A stretch of 64,000 nt of DNA from Cinnamomum chago (lineage: Eukaryota; Streptophyta; Magnoliopsida; Laurales; Lauraceae), in contig CP142452.1 in assembly GCA_038049695.1 (NCBI GenBank), forward strand, positions 80,340,501 through 80,404,500, written 5' to 3'. Shown here piece after piece: positions 31,354-42,800 of the stretch (position 1 is its first letter; the number at the start of each line of letters is the position of its first letter). A program made the translations under genes and the position numbers. The notes under the pieces were generated by a model. It did no database searches and was not told the origin of the DNA. It saw only the letters and a list, made by a program, of their open reading frames with translations.

Positions 31354-32010
31354 ACTGTCATATCATATCGGGCAATACATTTCGGGACAAGTAACTGTTA
31401 CTAATGTAACTTCAATGCTTTCGGGAAAACAAGTCATGTAATGCAAATCTCGGGACAAGAGGTGAAACAATGAACTATGACAATTTCGGGAAAAGTATTA
31501 ATTTCAAGATCTATTTAAGTGAATAGGGGTCCCGTATGTCGATTATAACAATTACTTGGTACTCCTTGAGTTTGAAGACATTCCGGGCTCCTTATGCACT
31601 TTTACTACTTCCAAAATTTAACATGAGCTTATGGGTAGTTCTAGATGTTACAATAGCAAGAATCAAGATTATCAACGGTCCATCCTAGGTATGACATTAA
31701 TTCGGAAACATCGAGCAACCTATTCAGTCACCGAAAGGAATAGAATTCGCGATAACCAAGGGAAAGACTTGTGTTTAGATATAACGAAGATATCGCGTCG
31801 TTCCATCCCGTTCAAGATTGAAATGGATTGAACTTCGATGCTACCGAACCAACCGTGAAGAGCATCGGCTCAAGACGCTCTCACATATGGTCGAGTGAGT
31901 TCGAGGAGGTTAGCCAAGGTCCACGAAGAAAATAAACCTCAAAACCCACTGGGTCCGATCGATCGGCCGAAATTTCTGTACCCGCGCATCAGGCCAGGCA
32001 GACCGCATCG

Positions 32011-32149
32011 CTCGAGCGAATCTGGGAGTTCGCTCGAGCGAACTCATCGTTCGAGCGGTTATTTAAATGTGGTCGAGCGAACTAGCTACTGGAACGCCCG
32101 TATCCCTTTCTGGACAGGTCGCTCGAGCGAACTGTCATGGTCGCTCGAG
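32011..32149. repeat. cluster of CTCGAG-centred palindromes
   Basis: Six copies of a (G)CTCGAGCGAA-type motif lie within 140 bases, with cores at 32011, 32033, 32050 (TTCGAG), 32072 (GTCGAG), 32122 and 32144. They form a CG-dense patch in otherwise AT-rich DNA. The last two copies share the longer unit TCGCTCGAGCGAACTGTC. Confidence 0.85.
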
Positions 32150-35106
32150 CGAACTGTCCAGAAACTGAATTCTGGCAGTTCAGTTCCCTTCTTTCTCTTC
32201 CTTTTTCCTTTCCAACACTTATACAAATGAGTTTTTCCTTACTTCAACAACATTCTAATTACAATAAAACTCCCATCAAGACTTCAATGAATCATTAAAT
32301 CCAACCTCTTTCTTCACATTCAATCCCCAAACAAGGAGAGGAGTTCCCATCATAGACAAGGGTTCATTTGAGTCAACATTTATAGATAAACATGGTCTAT
32401 TGATCACATTTCCATAACCAAAGATGTTTTAGCACAACTCTATAAATGAGTATCATTTTCAAATCAATGTAGCTCATAAACATAACCATGAATAGCCAAA
32501 CCAATCCTATTCCTTATAAAACCATATGAGTAAACTTGATCAAATGAAATGCATAATTTCCAAGAGATTTAGTCAAGAGAGCAAGGCCCATAATATGCAT
32601 TTTCAAAATCAATAGAACTATAGCAAGAAGCATATGTGAAGCTTATATCAAATTATCAAGAACAAGTAATAAATTTAGGAATTCTCATAAAACTTTGATA
32701 ACATTAAAACCATCCATTCATCCACTTGCCTTTGACTCTAATCAAGCAAATCCAAGCTCCTAATCTCTTCACAAGCTCAAGATCAACAATCTCTACAAAA
32801 ACCCCCCAAAAAAAGCCCTAAAATGGGTTAAACCATGAAATGACAAGGAAACTTCTCAATAATCAAGGTGGAGGTTCTCTAAGGCTAGAAGAACACATAT
32901 CTAGAAGATGAAGAAGAACACTTACTTGGAAGGCCCTCTAATGGACAAGGTAAGCTCAAGGAAAGTCTTGTGATGGTTGGTGAGCTCCACAAAAGCTATG
33001 GAAAGAAAGTTCTCAAGGAGATGAAGAAGATGGTGGCCTCCAATCTCTTCTTGGTGCAAGCTTGGAAGTGGATTGAGTGATGGGAAGCAAGAAGAAGAGG
33101 AAGGGTTCCTCACAATGCCCTAGCTTCTCACTTGTGCTGGAAAAGAAGAATGAAGAAGAAGGGAAATGGCTTCCCTTGTTAACAAGTGAGTTGGGTTGGG
33201 TTGGGTCCCACAACTAAAGGAATTAACTTGGCGGAAATCATCTCTCTCGGGTCCTCGGATGAATTCGACGAAGAAGGAAGAAATGATCGTCGAAATATCT
33301 AGTTTCCAAAAAGTGTATGTTTCACGGATTTCGAGAATATCGAGTTTTGGGTACAGATTTGGTGTGAAAAGACTGTTTTGCCCTCAAGGCCAAGAAATCG
33401 GTTTTTGGGTTCTCAAATGGATACGAGATTAACATGAAAGTTGTAGGATTCCTCAAGATGAATGCAATGGGCTAAAAACACGATACGAAACCAATCGGGA
33501 AAATCTCACAAGTAAAAGCAAAGCCGAAAAGGGAACCCCCAAAGGGCCCCACAAGCTACCAAAGCACTCAAAAGCCCAAAACTGGAAGAAAACCCATTCT
33601 AGCTCACAAACTCAACCCAACAAATACTGATCCCACTAAAAGAAACTAATCCACAATAAAACAACACTAATCCAAGAGATTAGGGGTCGGGTTCTCACAC
33701 ATTTCATTGTTACTTTTCGTAACTGTTCATTTATTACTTCATTCAATTCAATTCAATAATGAGTTCGGAAACCACTAGGTAGTGCCAGACTTATTAACAA
33801 CTCACATTAATCTCAGTCTAATTCTAACCCAATTCTATAACTAACCATTGAGTGAACGGTGGTTATTAATGCATGTATTACTATCGATGACATTACTTTT
33901 AGTGAAATTTATGCATTAAAATAACCCTCGTAGCATTTAGGAAGGTTTAAACATGATTAACATTAAGCTTAGACTTTGAATTCCCGAAATTCGGAAATAA
34001 TCGGAAGTTTCCCAACATTTCACAGTGGGCCAGGTCGACCTGGGTCACTCCGGGTCGACCTACAGTTGTATATGATAAATGGGTGAACAGTAATTCGGTC
34101 AGGCCCTTGCGAGCCTGAACCAGTGTGCCCGGTCGACCGGGCCACCGGCCACACTGCAGAAACTAAACACAGAGTTCTGTTACTGCAGTGGCCTGAATGG
34201 TTTTCAATCCATTTTTTTTCCTTCTTTCTTGTATTGACATGAACCTGATATATCAACAATTCATGGGAATAACAAGTCTATGCAAATTCTATGATCTCAC
34301 TCAATCAAACACTCATTTTCACAATCCACTTCATTAGGTTAATAACCTAATGATCATGCTTTCTAACTCTTAACACATCCCTTGCATCGTCAACCTCTAA
34401 TTCTCTATACTAATCATGGAAACTACCATACCAAACATAAACATATGTATCTACTTGCCTTAGATGAAGCTTGATCTTTGATTAGCTAGCTTGAGAATGG
34501 AATTCCTTCACTTGAAGCTTAAACTCCAAAACAACTCTAAGAAAATAATGTAGAATAGGTGGAAGATGAATTCCTTGACTCTTCAATCACTTCAATTCAC
34601 TCTTGATGAAGAAGAAATCAAAGAAAGAAGAAGAAAACGGCTGAATCAATGTTGCCTAGGGTTTTTCTGGAGATGACTGAACTCAAATGAGTTCATTTAG
34701 CTTATATAAGGACACTTTTTGCATTTAACCCCCCATTTATTCTCTCATTTACAAGTCAAGTCAATTAACGGTCCATTTGATCTGATATTTATCGAATCAA
34801 TTCAAGCCTTTTATGAAATTCATCGTACTCGTCAAGGTACACATGTTGGTATCAAGACTTTCCGTTCGATAAAATACGTACAAATCCGTATTTCCTAAAA
34901 AGTCCTTAGTTTGGCTTGTTTGAGCTTCATTTCATTTAAATCTCTTCCTAATCTTGTTTAGCATCTCATTACGCCTAATTAAGTTCCTCACTTTAGGCTA
35001 ATTCAATTCCATTTAGCGATTAATTCAATTAATCATGCTTAATTAGCCTTAATATCAATTATTTAGAGTTAATCGTGATTAACTCGGGACGGAGTCTAAC
35101 ATTCTA

Positions 35107-36469
35107 ATAAAAACAGATAAATGTTTGAAGCAATTTGGATTTGTTGAGTGTGAATGTTAAAATAGGCAACTTTTTTTTTCGTTTACACTCAGACTCAAGC
35201 GCTCATGTCGCTAACCAGTTTAGAGATGGCCAAGTATTTAATAGATAACTAATTTAGGATCCTGCCCCATTAGCTGAGATACCAAAGAAAAGAAAAGAAA
35301 AGAAAAACGACTCACCTGTTGCACATGTCACGATTGATATTTGGTATCGATTTATCATAAGTTAAAAGAAATATTCACGGATTAGGAAACTAACACATAG
35401 CTTATCCCTAGTAGCCATTGCTGCCTGATGTTATGTAAGATGATCAATACAACAATCACTAGTTTTTATGTGACGACAACATTGAACCCCACCACTAAGC
35501 CCCAACTTAAGCTTAATAGTTTCTTGAGTCAATGTGATGAAAACTCAATTAATTTCCTCATCCAATTCCATTTTAGTATGGAAATTCTGGATGGGTAATA
35601 ATTGTATTGATTAATCCAGCTGACCATGGAGTGCATTATACGCTGTGTAGGCCCATTATACCACTAGTTTGGATCACACTGCCATCCTTCCCACATGCAG
35701 ACTTACTGGTAGCCATGGTTTGGCCAACCCAGACGAGTCCAGGCTTGCAATGAGATGGAATTGGACTTTTTTTTTGTTTCCTTCTTCTCTAGGATAAGCT
35801 TATCCTTATTGGTTCTGCTCTTAGTATGAGCTAGTTTAAATCTACATTCCCCCAACCCACACCAGCCCCCTCCCCACTGATCAAAATGACCATGATCTTT
35901 GACCCAGTAAAAAATCTATAAATCCCAACCTAATCCGAACCCATCTACCAAACCCGGGTCTGGGTGCGGTCACCAGTTTATCCAGACCCATTGTTGGGTC
36001 CAACCCGGCAGAAACGTTACCACTACACATTGTGATTTGATTGAACCAAAACAGCTTAATCTTGAGATTGGTAAGATATATCAGCTCTCATCTAGTTGTC
36101 TAGGGATTGATACAGATGATATGAAGGGTTCATTGGGGGGTTGTTTTTAAAACATGGACTGTATAACCGCACACAGAAGTATATTCGAGGATCTTTTTCC
36201 GACTTTGCTCACTTTCTATAGTAGTGCCTTTTGCTATCAGAGGTTTCCAATTTTTTGGGCTCCACTAATTCCTTTGGATGTAGAGGAAAGCAGTGTAAAC
36301 TCCCCTATAGCCCTAGTGTGATGGTACAGTTTTAAATTTACAACCTCCGAGTGCAAACTGTGGTCTTATGCCGAGCTGCCCCTTGGGTTTCTAAAGTAGT
36401 GCCTAAATACACAGCATACCCAACCGTCCATTTTTCAAACCAAAATCTAAAATCCAATGGCTGAAAATG
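35107..36469. other. intergenic, distal promoter side of the eEF1A locus
   Basis: No credible coding frame. Contains an AAAGA run near 35285-35305. No further element was recognised. Confidence 0.5.
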
Positions 36470-36507
36470 AAACCCTAATCAAGTGAAGCCTGGCGAGTGC
36501 GTTTTAT
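36470..36507 (+). promoter_or_regulatory. telo-box and TATA-like element of the eEF1A locus
   Basis: AAACCCTAA at 36470-36478 is a telo-box, a known hallmark of plant eEF1A and ribosomal-protein promoters. TTTATA at 36502-36507 lies about 30 bases above a pyrimidine-rich leader. The pairing with the downstream eEF1A coding part is inferred from this context. Confidence 0.6.
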
Positions 36508-36534
36508 AGCCAAATTGCCTTCTTTTGCCTTCTC

Positions 36535-36570
36535 AGCTTCTCCATCTCCGAAGCTTTTCTACTTCTGAAG
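36535..36570 (+). other. probable non-coding exon 1 of the eEF1A locus
   Basis: A CT-rich leader (CTTCTCAGCTTCTCCATCTC) ends in a good donor, CTGAAG|GTAACAG, at 36570/36571. Plant eEF1A genes usually have one non-coding leader exon followed by an intron that ends just before the start codon. The start of this exon is estimated from the TATA position. The matching acceptor would be at 50864. Confidence 0.55.
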
Positions 36571-39107
36571 GTAACAGATATCCGATATTCCTAAGATCGT
36601 AACGGTTTCGGTTTTTTTTTTTTTTGGAAAATATGAAGTGGGTCTCTTGCATGTATCCTTTCATGCTAGATTAAGATAGATCTTATCTGGGTTTGATTTA
36701 GTTATCTTCTTGTTTTTGATTTGGTGATTACTGCTGGTATCAATCATCATTTACTTGATTGAGTTTTGGTTTGATTTTGTGATTGCTGCTGCTGCTGTTT
36801 TAGTCTTCCGTTTATGTTTTTTCTTTGATTGAGTGCATGGGTTTTACGAAAGATGAGTTTTTGCAAGATTATGGTTTGTGGGGTTGTTGTTTTATAGAAG
36901 CTGACTACCTTTCCATGTTTGAAGTGGTAGAAGGGGTCGTTTATGAAAGACCCATCTTTGGAGATTCGGGGAAAAAGCCTTTCTTGAATGTGTTTTTTTT
37001 GCATGTTCCGACCAGAGATTGTTGCGGTTGTCAAGACGTAGATAATGAGTTTTTAGAATGAGTGTGCCATTTACAAAATGTCTTTATCAATGAGCATTCT
37101 CTGCATCCTTTTCAAAGTTAAGATCATGTTTATATTTTCCCTCACACAAGGGTTTTGTCAGTGCTCCATTGCCGGGAGCTGTTTCAAAGTTTAGATAATT
37201 GCTTTGTTAGTGCCAATCGTCTATGATATTGGTTGTGCATAGAACAAGAGCACATGAGATGACCCAAAGGCCCCTTCACTAGAGGAGAGCGAGCTCCATG
37301 CACAAACAGACTTTTCAATAAACTAGTAGAGATTTAACTCAAGTGTGATCTTGGAAATCATTGGAGATTTCCCATAATTTTTTTTACGATCATAGAATCC
37401 TAGATTAGTAGAGTGTTAAACTCATGATTGGTATTAGTTGTATAAAGAGTATTAATTAAACAGTCTTGGTTATCATTAGTTAATTATTAGTGTTTTGCTC
37501 ACTTCATAGTAGCTAGAATTTAGAAAGTTTATTGAATCAACTATATGACAGGTTTACTTCAGTCTCTAGCATTTGTCATTTTCAAAGGACTAACTCTTTT
37601 ATTTTCTAGGACCTATGAGAATGCTTGAGTTCTCTCTTTGATTTAGGATTGAATGAGTCATCTGGCATGGAACCTTGGTGTGTCACGTGTGTGGTTGCAA
37701 CTTGCAATTTAATCTTAAGCGCTGTGTTGGAGAATAGTCTTTGGCTATACTTCCTCTTTCTCGCCCCATTAGTATGTGACTTTGTCACAATATGCATTTG
37801 TCATTCCCAGCGTTTTAGGCTGCTTTGAAGTCTAGTTCATAGATTTTATCATGGCCTTTTCTGTTAGTATAATTTTTTCATTTTCCGTTGTGTGGGACTG
37901 TTTCAATGTTAAGATCATGGTATTTGTAATGACTTTGCTATGTGTTGTCTGTGTCCAGTGCCATTTAACCATTTAAAAATGTTATTGGCACAAAACCCTT
38001 ATTGTTCATCCATTGGATTGTTGCAGATATTGTTTTCAAATGATATTGATGGAAGATAATATCTGGATAATTCTACATTTTTCCTTTTTATTAGGATAAT
38101 ATCGAAAAATTATTACCATTTAGAAAAAAACGTCAGAAGATTATTGTTGGAAATAAAATAGTTTTTGAATAATACAATTTAAACATAAAAATTTAAGAAA
38201 GTAAAACCCATGTCACTTTTGAACTACTTTGCTGAATCCTGAGTCCTGACCTACATTTAGGGCTTCTTTTTGGAAAGTAGGCCTTAATGAATGTGAATTT
38301 GCAAAACCTAACTAGTGCATGCACTAGTTTACCAAAAACAGGAAAGGAAAAGAAAAGAGAAACTACTGCATGCAGATAAGTAGTCCAGAAATAATATCGA
38401 GTATAGACAATCTATCAACTTTAGTTTAATGCGATACAATATGAGAGAAAGATGACTTGTGACAGGGAAAATACCAGAATTCTGCAGATCTGCTGTGCAC
38501 AAAAATATTTGCAGGATGGCGTGTCTTTCTGGAAGCATTGTAGCCTATCATAAATTCCTATTCTTAGGACAAGGGCTACTGTCAAGGGGGCTGAGAGTGG
38601 ACAATTAAAGGTGTAGTTTATGAGGGACTGTCAAAGTGTTCCTTATAGCATATGCCATATGGTCGCTCATTCTTACTGCTTTAGAAAAAAGTGGTTACTC
38701 ATCCTTTAACTATGAAATGGCATCCTAGAATTTGATGGTCCATTGTAGGTCAACATCCTTCACCCTTCACAGTTTTCATAAAATCTTCTTCTTGAAATTA
38801 TTGGGAATTTAGTAGGAATTTCCAAGCTGTACAGTCAACAGTGTACAATGGGTCCACCCGTTACTTGGTTGAACTGTTGGACCAAGAAGGTCTGTCTGTC
38901 TTGGATGTCCTGCACCCCCTTGCAGAAGGGTCTGTCTCCTCTATCCTACTAAGGGCATAGATAAATCTTGCCGGGCTGAGCCAAGTTTAGCCCATTTTGA
39001 GCTTAACACCTCACAAAATTTTGCTACACAATTACAATTTCTTTAGAATAATCTCTTTTTTTTGTTTTTGTTTATTTTAAATACCTTGATGTTATTGGGA
39101 AACTAGT

Positions 39108-39787
39108 TGTGTGGGGTCATTCCGTGATCATGGAATTAAACGGGGCCACCACCCAGTCTCGGTAACCCGTGATCTCGGTGCCGCCAAGTTCGGCTGCATC
39201 GCCGTCTCGGGCAATTATGGAGCGGGCCCCAGTGATTACGTCACGAGTCCCAACTTCGGTCTCAGCCTCGACCGAGCTCGGCCTCCTTTCATTCAATCAT
39301 AAATGCCGCCATTAATGCACTGCCAAAACAGGATCGGCGGTCTGACAACAGAATGGGCTCCGGACCTACGCAAGGAGCACGCCATATCTACAGTCATATC
39401 CATAGGCGAGGAGGGCTGGTCCGATGGGACGTCCCCTTTTTACCTACCCCCACTCAGGAGATGAGAGTACGCTCAGATGGGACTCCCGTCTCCTCAGGAA
39501 GACAGTCCAATGATGACTTCTCCACCTATATATTGCATGAGAGAATCCATGAAAGGTACGCACACGCATAATCTCTCCCTCCCAGAACTCTTTCTCTCCA
39601 TTCTCTCAGTCCCTGCACTAACTTAACCGTCGGAGGGCCTTCGGCTACCCACAGCCAGGGTCTCTGACCGTTGTTCTTTTCCTTTCAGGTCATTGGAGGC
39701 TCGATCCATTCCCCTTACCTCCCTCAAAACCTTGCATCAGGAGCTTAATCCTCCATTAACTAAGTCCGTAATTTTTAGGCACTTACA
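39108..39787 (+). repeat. 5' LTR
   Basis: 680 bp, from TGTGTGGGG to CACTTACA. It contains a TATA box, CTATATATTG, at 39526-39535, so transcription should start near 39560. A GAAAG|GTACGC donor-like site (39556) and a TTTTCCTTTCAG|GT acceptor-like site (39688) lie in the presumed R-U5 part. Confidence 0.95.
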
Positions 39788-39789
39788 GT

Positions 39790-39806
39790 TGGCGCCGTCT
39801 GTGGGG
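39790..39806 (+). other. tRNA primer binding site
   Basis: TGGCGCCGTCTGTGGGG begins two bases after the 5' LTR and starts with the TGG that pairs with a tRNA CCA end. It is the expected minus-strand primer site. I did not assign the tRNA species. Confidence 0.85.
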
Positions 39807-39838
39807 ATAGGATCTGTGCCAAAGCCTCTACAGAAGCC

Positions 39839-42800
39839 ATGCCTCCAAAAACCAGAAACGGTGGCGGAGGACCATCGACGTCTAAAAAAGCATCGTCCTT
39901 CCCGCTACGGGAGGAACCTGCGTTCCCACCATTCTTGCCGTCGCAACCAGCCCAGTCGGTTGTTCCGGAACCACCCCCCGACTTTCGTTCCGCTCTTCTT
40001 CCCCCTCCGGGGCCGATTGCGGCTCCTCCCGTCAGGCAGGAGGAACCAGAGGCCCCGCGCCAGAGGAGGTCTGGGGGGAGGTCGGGAGCCGCGTGCGTGG
40101 AGGGCATAGTCCAATCGGCCTCTTCGTCTCGGCCCACGACTGCGCGCCCCCACCACGATGACCGTCGAGGGGTCCCTCTCCATCCTGATGGTCGATCACA
40201 AAGGGGTCCGGAGCAGAACGCCCCCACGTCGGATCTTCGGTGAAGGGGCAAAACCCCTATCAGGGATCCGCCCCATCAGTCCCACCGTCACTCTCGCGAC
40301 GACGGCCAATCTCTCCATCATATCCGTGAAACGAGAAATGACGACCCCCTGCTTAAAGAGCTCGATGCCCAGGACCAGGCTCTCCAAGATAAAGACGAGG
40401 TGATTCGTCGTCTAGAGGAGCGACTCGAGATGAATGAGAGGAAGTCTCGTGGCCCGCCTCCCCGGCGGAAGCGGACCCACCCGGGTAACCAAGATCTGAG
40501 GCATGCCCTCGACCACAGAAGGAGGTCTCACCGCGAGGAGGAAGGCTCGAGCAGCAGTCATCTGCCTAGTGGTCTCGGGGGAGCACGGCGTGAGCCGGAA
40601 TCCCCGAGACTCGATGACCAGACGGACCTCAAGGCGCAGTTGGACCACTATATCAAGCAGGAGGTCCAGGCCCGTTTGGCCGAGATCGGTCTCGCCCGAG
40701 ACCAGACTGATGAGCATGAAGGGGACGATCAGGGCATGTCCCCCTTTTCGCAGGAAATTAAAAATTTCTCTCTCCCCGAGAGATTTAACGTCCCAAGGTT
40801 CGTACTTTACGACGGGGCCTCAGACCCAGAGGCGCATCTGCGGCACTTCACTCAGCGGATGTCGGTCTGGGGGGACGTCGGTCTTTTAAACTGCAGGGTT
40901 TTCTCATCCAGTCTGGGAGACCTCCCTCTCCGGTGGTTCTGCGCACTCCCTCCCGGGTCGGTCTCAAGCTGGCGGCAGCTCCGGAGCTCTTTCCTTGAAA
41001 AGTTTCAAGCGCACCGCGTCATCCCGAAGACAGGTAGCAATCTCATGGCGATCCGGATGAAAGACGGTGAGGGTATCACTGCCTTCGCCAGAAGATTCTG
41101 GACGATATACAGCCAGATTACCGACGCCAATGACGAAGTCGCCATCATGTGCTTCAGGGAGGGGTTACTCCCAGGAAATGAACTCCGCAGAGATCTAGTC
41201 CGAAACCCCGTGGCCACGATGAAAGCACTGATGGCAAGGGTAAAACAGTACATTGAGCAGGAAGAAGACGAGGCCCATGGCACAGAGCGGTTCGGATTCC
41301 CGAAGAAACACCAGGCCTCCACCAAGGAAGAAACATTCCCCCGACCAAGGTCGGATAAAAGGAAGCCCGCCCGCTCTTTCTCGATCGCCTCGGACAGCAG
41401 CAAGAGGCCGAGGTCACAGTCCGCCAAGCCTGCCAACGATCCTTACAGGGCTATCAGTGTTGTGTTTAAGGAGCCTATTTATAGACTCCTGAACAAAATC
41501 AAGGCAGAGCCATACTTCCAGTGGCCTCGGCCGATGACAGGCGACCCATCCATCCGAGACCAGAACAAGCGCTGCTCCTATCACAAGCAGCACGGGCACA
41601 TGACCGAAGACTGCTTTGCGTTGAAGTCCCATCTCGAAAAGCTCGTCCATGACGGACACCTCCAGGAGTATATCAAACAGGAGGAAAGGGTCCACCGAGC
41701 ACAGCAGCGCACTCGACCCAGTGATGACCATGAGAGCGATGAGCCGGCGGGTACCATCAATGTCATCCACCTAGCACCCGCCCCAGGCAGGGGAAGCGCC
41801 CAGGCTCGGTCAGACGCCAGGAGAGCTGCCCATGGCAAGCAGGTGATGTCGGCAGAGTGGGAAAGCGCCTCGAAGAGGCGTAAGAGAGAAAAGCCCAAGA
41901 TTTGGTTCTCGGATGAGGATCTGAAGGAAGTCGAGCTCCCCCACAATGACGCCCTCATCCTCACCCTGCGGCTGAACAATTACACTACCAAGCGCGTCCT
42001 TGTGGACCCAGGGAGCTCCACCGAGATTGTATACTATAGCTGTTTCAAACAGCTCGGCCTGCCCGAATCCGCCCTGCGGGAGGCCCACATCCCCTTGATA
42101 GGGTTTAGTGCCCAGCCAGTGTACCCCAAAGGCAGGATCTCACTTGAAGTCCGGATCGGGGGCGCAGCAAAGGTAGCAGACTTTATGGTGATAGACGCGC
42201 CGTCCCCCTACAATGTGATATTGGGACGAAGTTGGCTGCACGCCATGGAGGCAGTGCCATCCACCCTTCATCAAAAACTCAAGTTTCCATTGGAGAAGCC
42301 TGGAGGAACGGTCGAAATAGTGACTGTGTGCGGAAACCAACAGATGGCCCGAGAATGTCTCGTGGTCGTAGCACCTGGAGAACAGGAACCGAGACGAGTG
42401 CACATGGCCGAGCTCGAAGCCGAGATCGAGGATGTCGGGCGGACAGCAGGGCAGAAAAGCATAGAAGATCTCACCGAGGTCAGGATCAATCCTGAAGATC
42501 CGGAGCGCTACTTCCTGCTGGGTAGCCAGCTCCCTGACGCTGAAAAGGCCGAATTGCTGGACTTCCTACTCCTAAACAAAGATATCTTCGCGTGGACTCC
42601 TTACGAGATGCCCGGGATTGACCCCGAGGTCATATGTCACAAGCTAAATGTGGACCCCGGACACAAGCCCGTAGTGCAGAAGGCTCGCAGAACGGGGATC
42701 CCACAGACAGAGGCGATTATAGAGGAGGTGGAGAAGCTCCTCGAGGCTGGGGCAATCCGCGAGGTGCACTATCCCCAGTGGCTAGCCAACACAGTGGTTG

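Larger units (their letters stand above)
29435..33699. mobile_element. inner solo-LTR-like element, 4.27 kb, nested
   Basis: The element starts TGTCACGCCCCCGAACCG and ends GGGTTCTCACA. CATTT flanks both sides (29430-29434 and 33700-33704). It has no coding frame and no internal LTR pair. The TG..CA ends and 5-bp duplication indicate an LTR element; the length fits either an unusually long solo LTR or a non-autonomous element. It sits inside the 28561-35101 element and is therefore younger than it. It carries several internal tandem arrays. Confidence 0.78.
28561..35101. mobile_element. outer solo-LTR-like element, 2.27 kb, split by a nested insertion
   Basis: The element runs 28561-29434 and resumes at 33705-35101. 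It starts TATCACGATCCGGACCCG (probably a mutated TG start) and ends GGAGTCTAACA. Flanking it is TTCTA on both sides (28556-28560 and 35102-35106), a clean 5-bp target duplication. There is no gag, pol, PBS or second LTR, so it is best read as a solo LTR of a large LTR retrotransposon. Three GTCGAC palindromes lie at 34034, 34054 and 34132. Confidence 0.78.

Noticed and set aside
31895-32230. 111-codon frame with ERT/SLERT repeats
   Set aside because: The repeated residues come from the CTCGAGCGAAC motif cluster in the LTR-like element; there is no coding evidence.
36825-37061. 78-codon frame in the eEF1A leader intron (MGFTKDEFLQDYG...)
   Set aside because: No recognisable relatives, no splice partners, and it lies within an inferred intron. 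Kept as non-coding.
39353-39571. 72-codon frame inside each LTR (also 50142-50360)
   Set aside because: It overlaps the LTR promoter and TATA box. It is identical in both LTRs only because the LTRs are identical.
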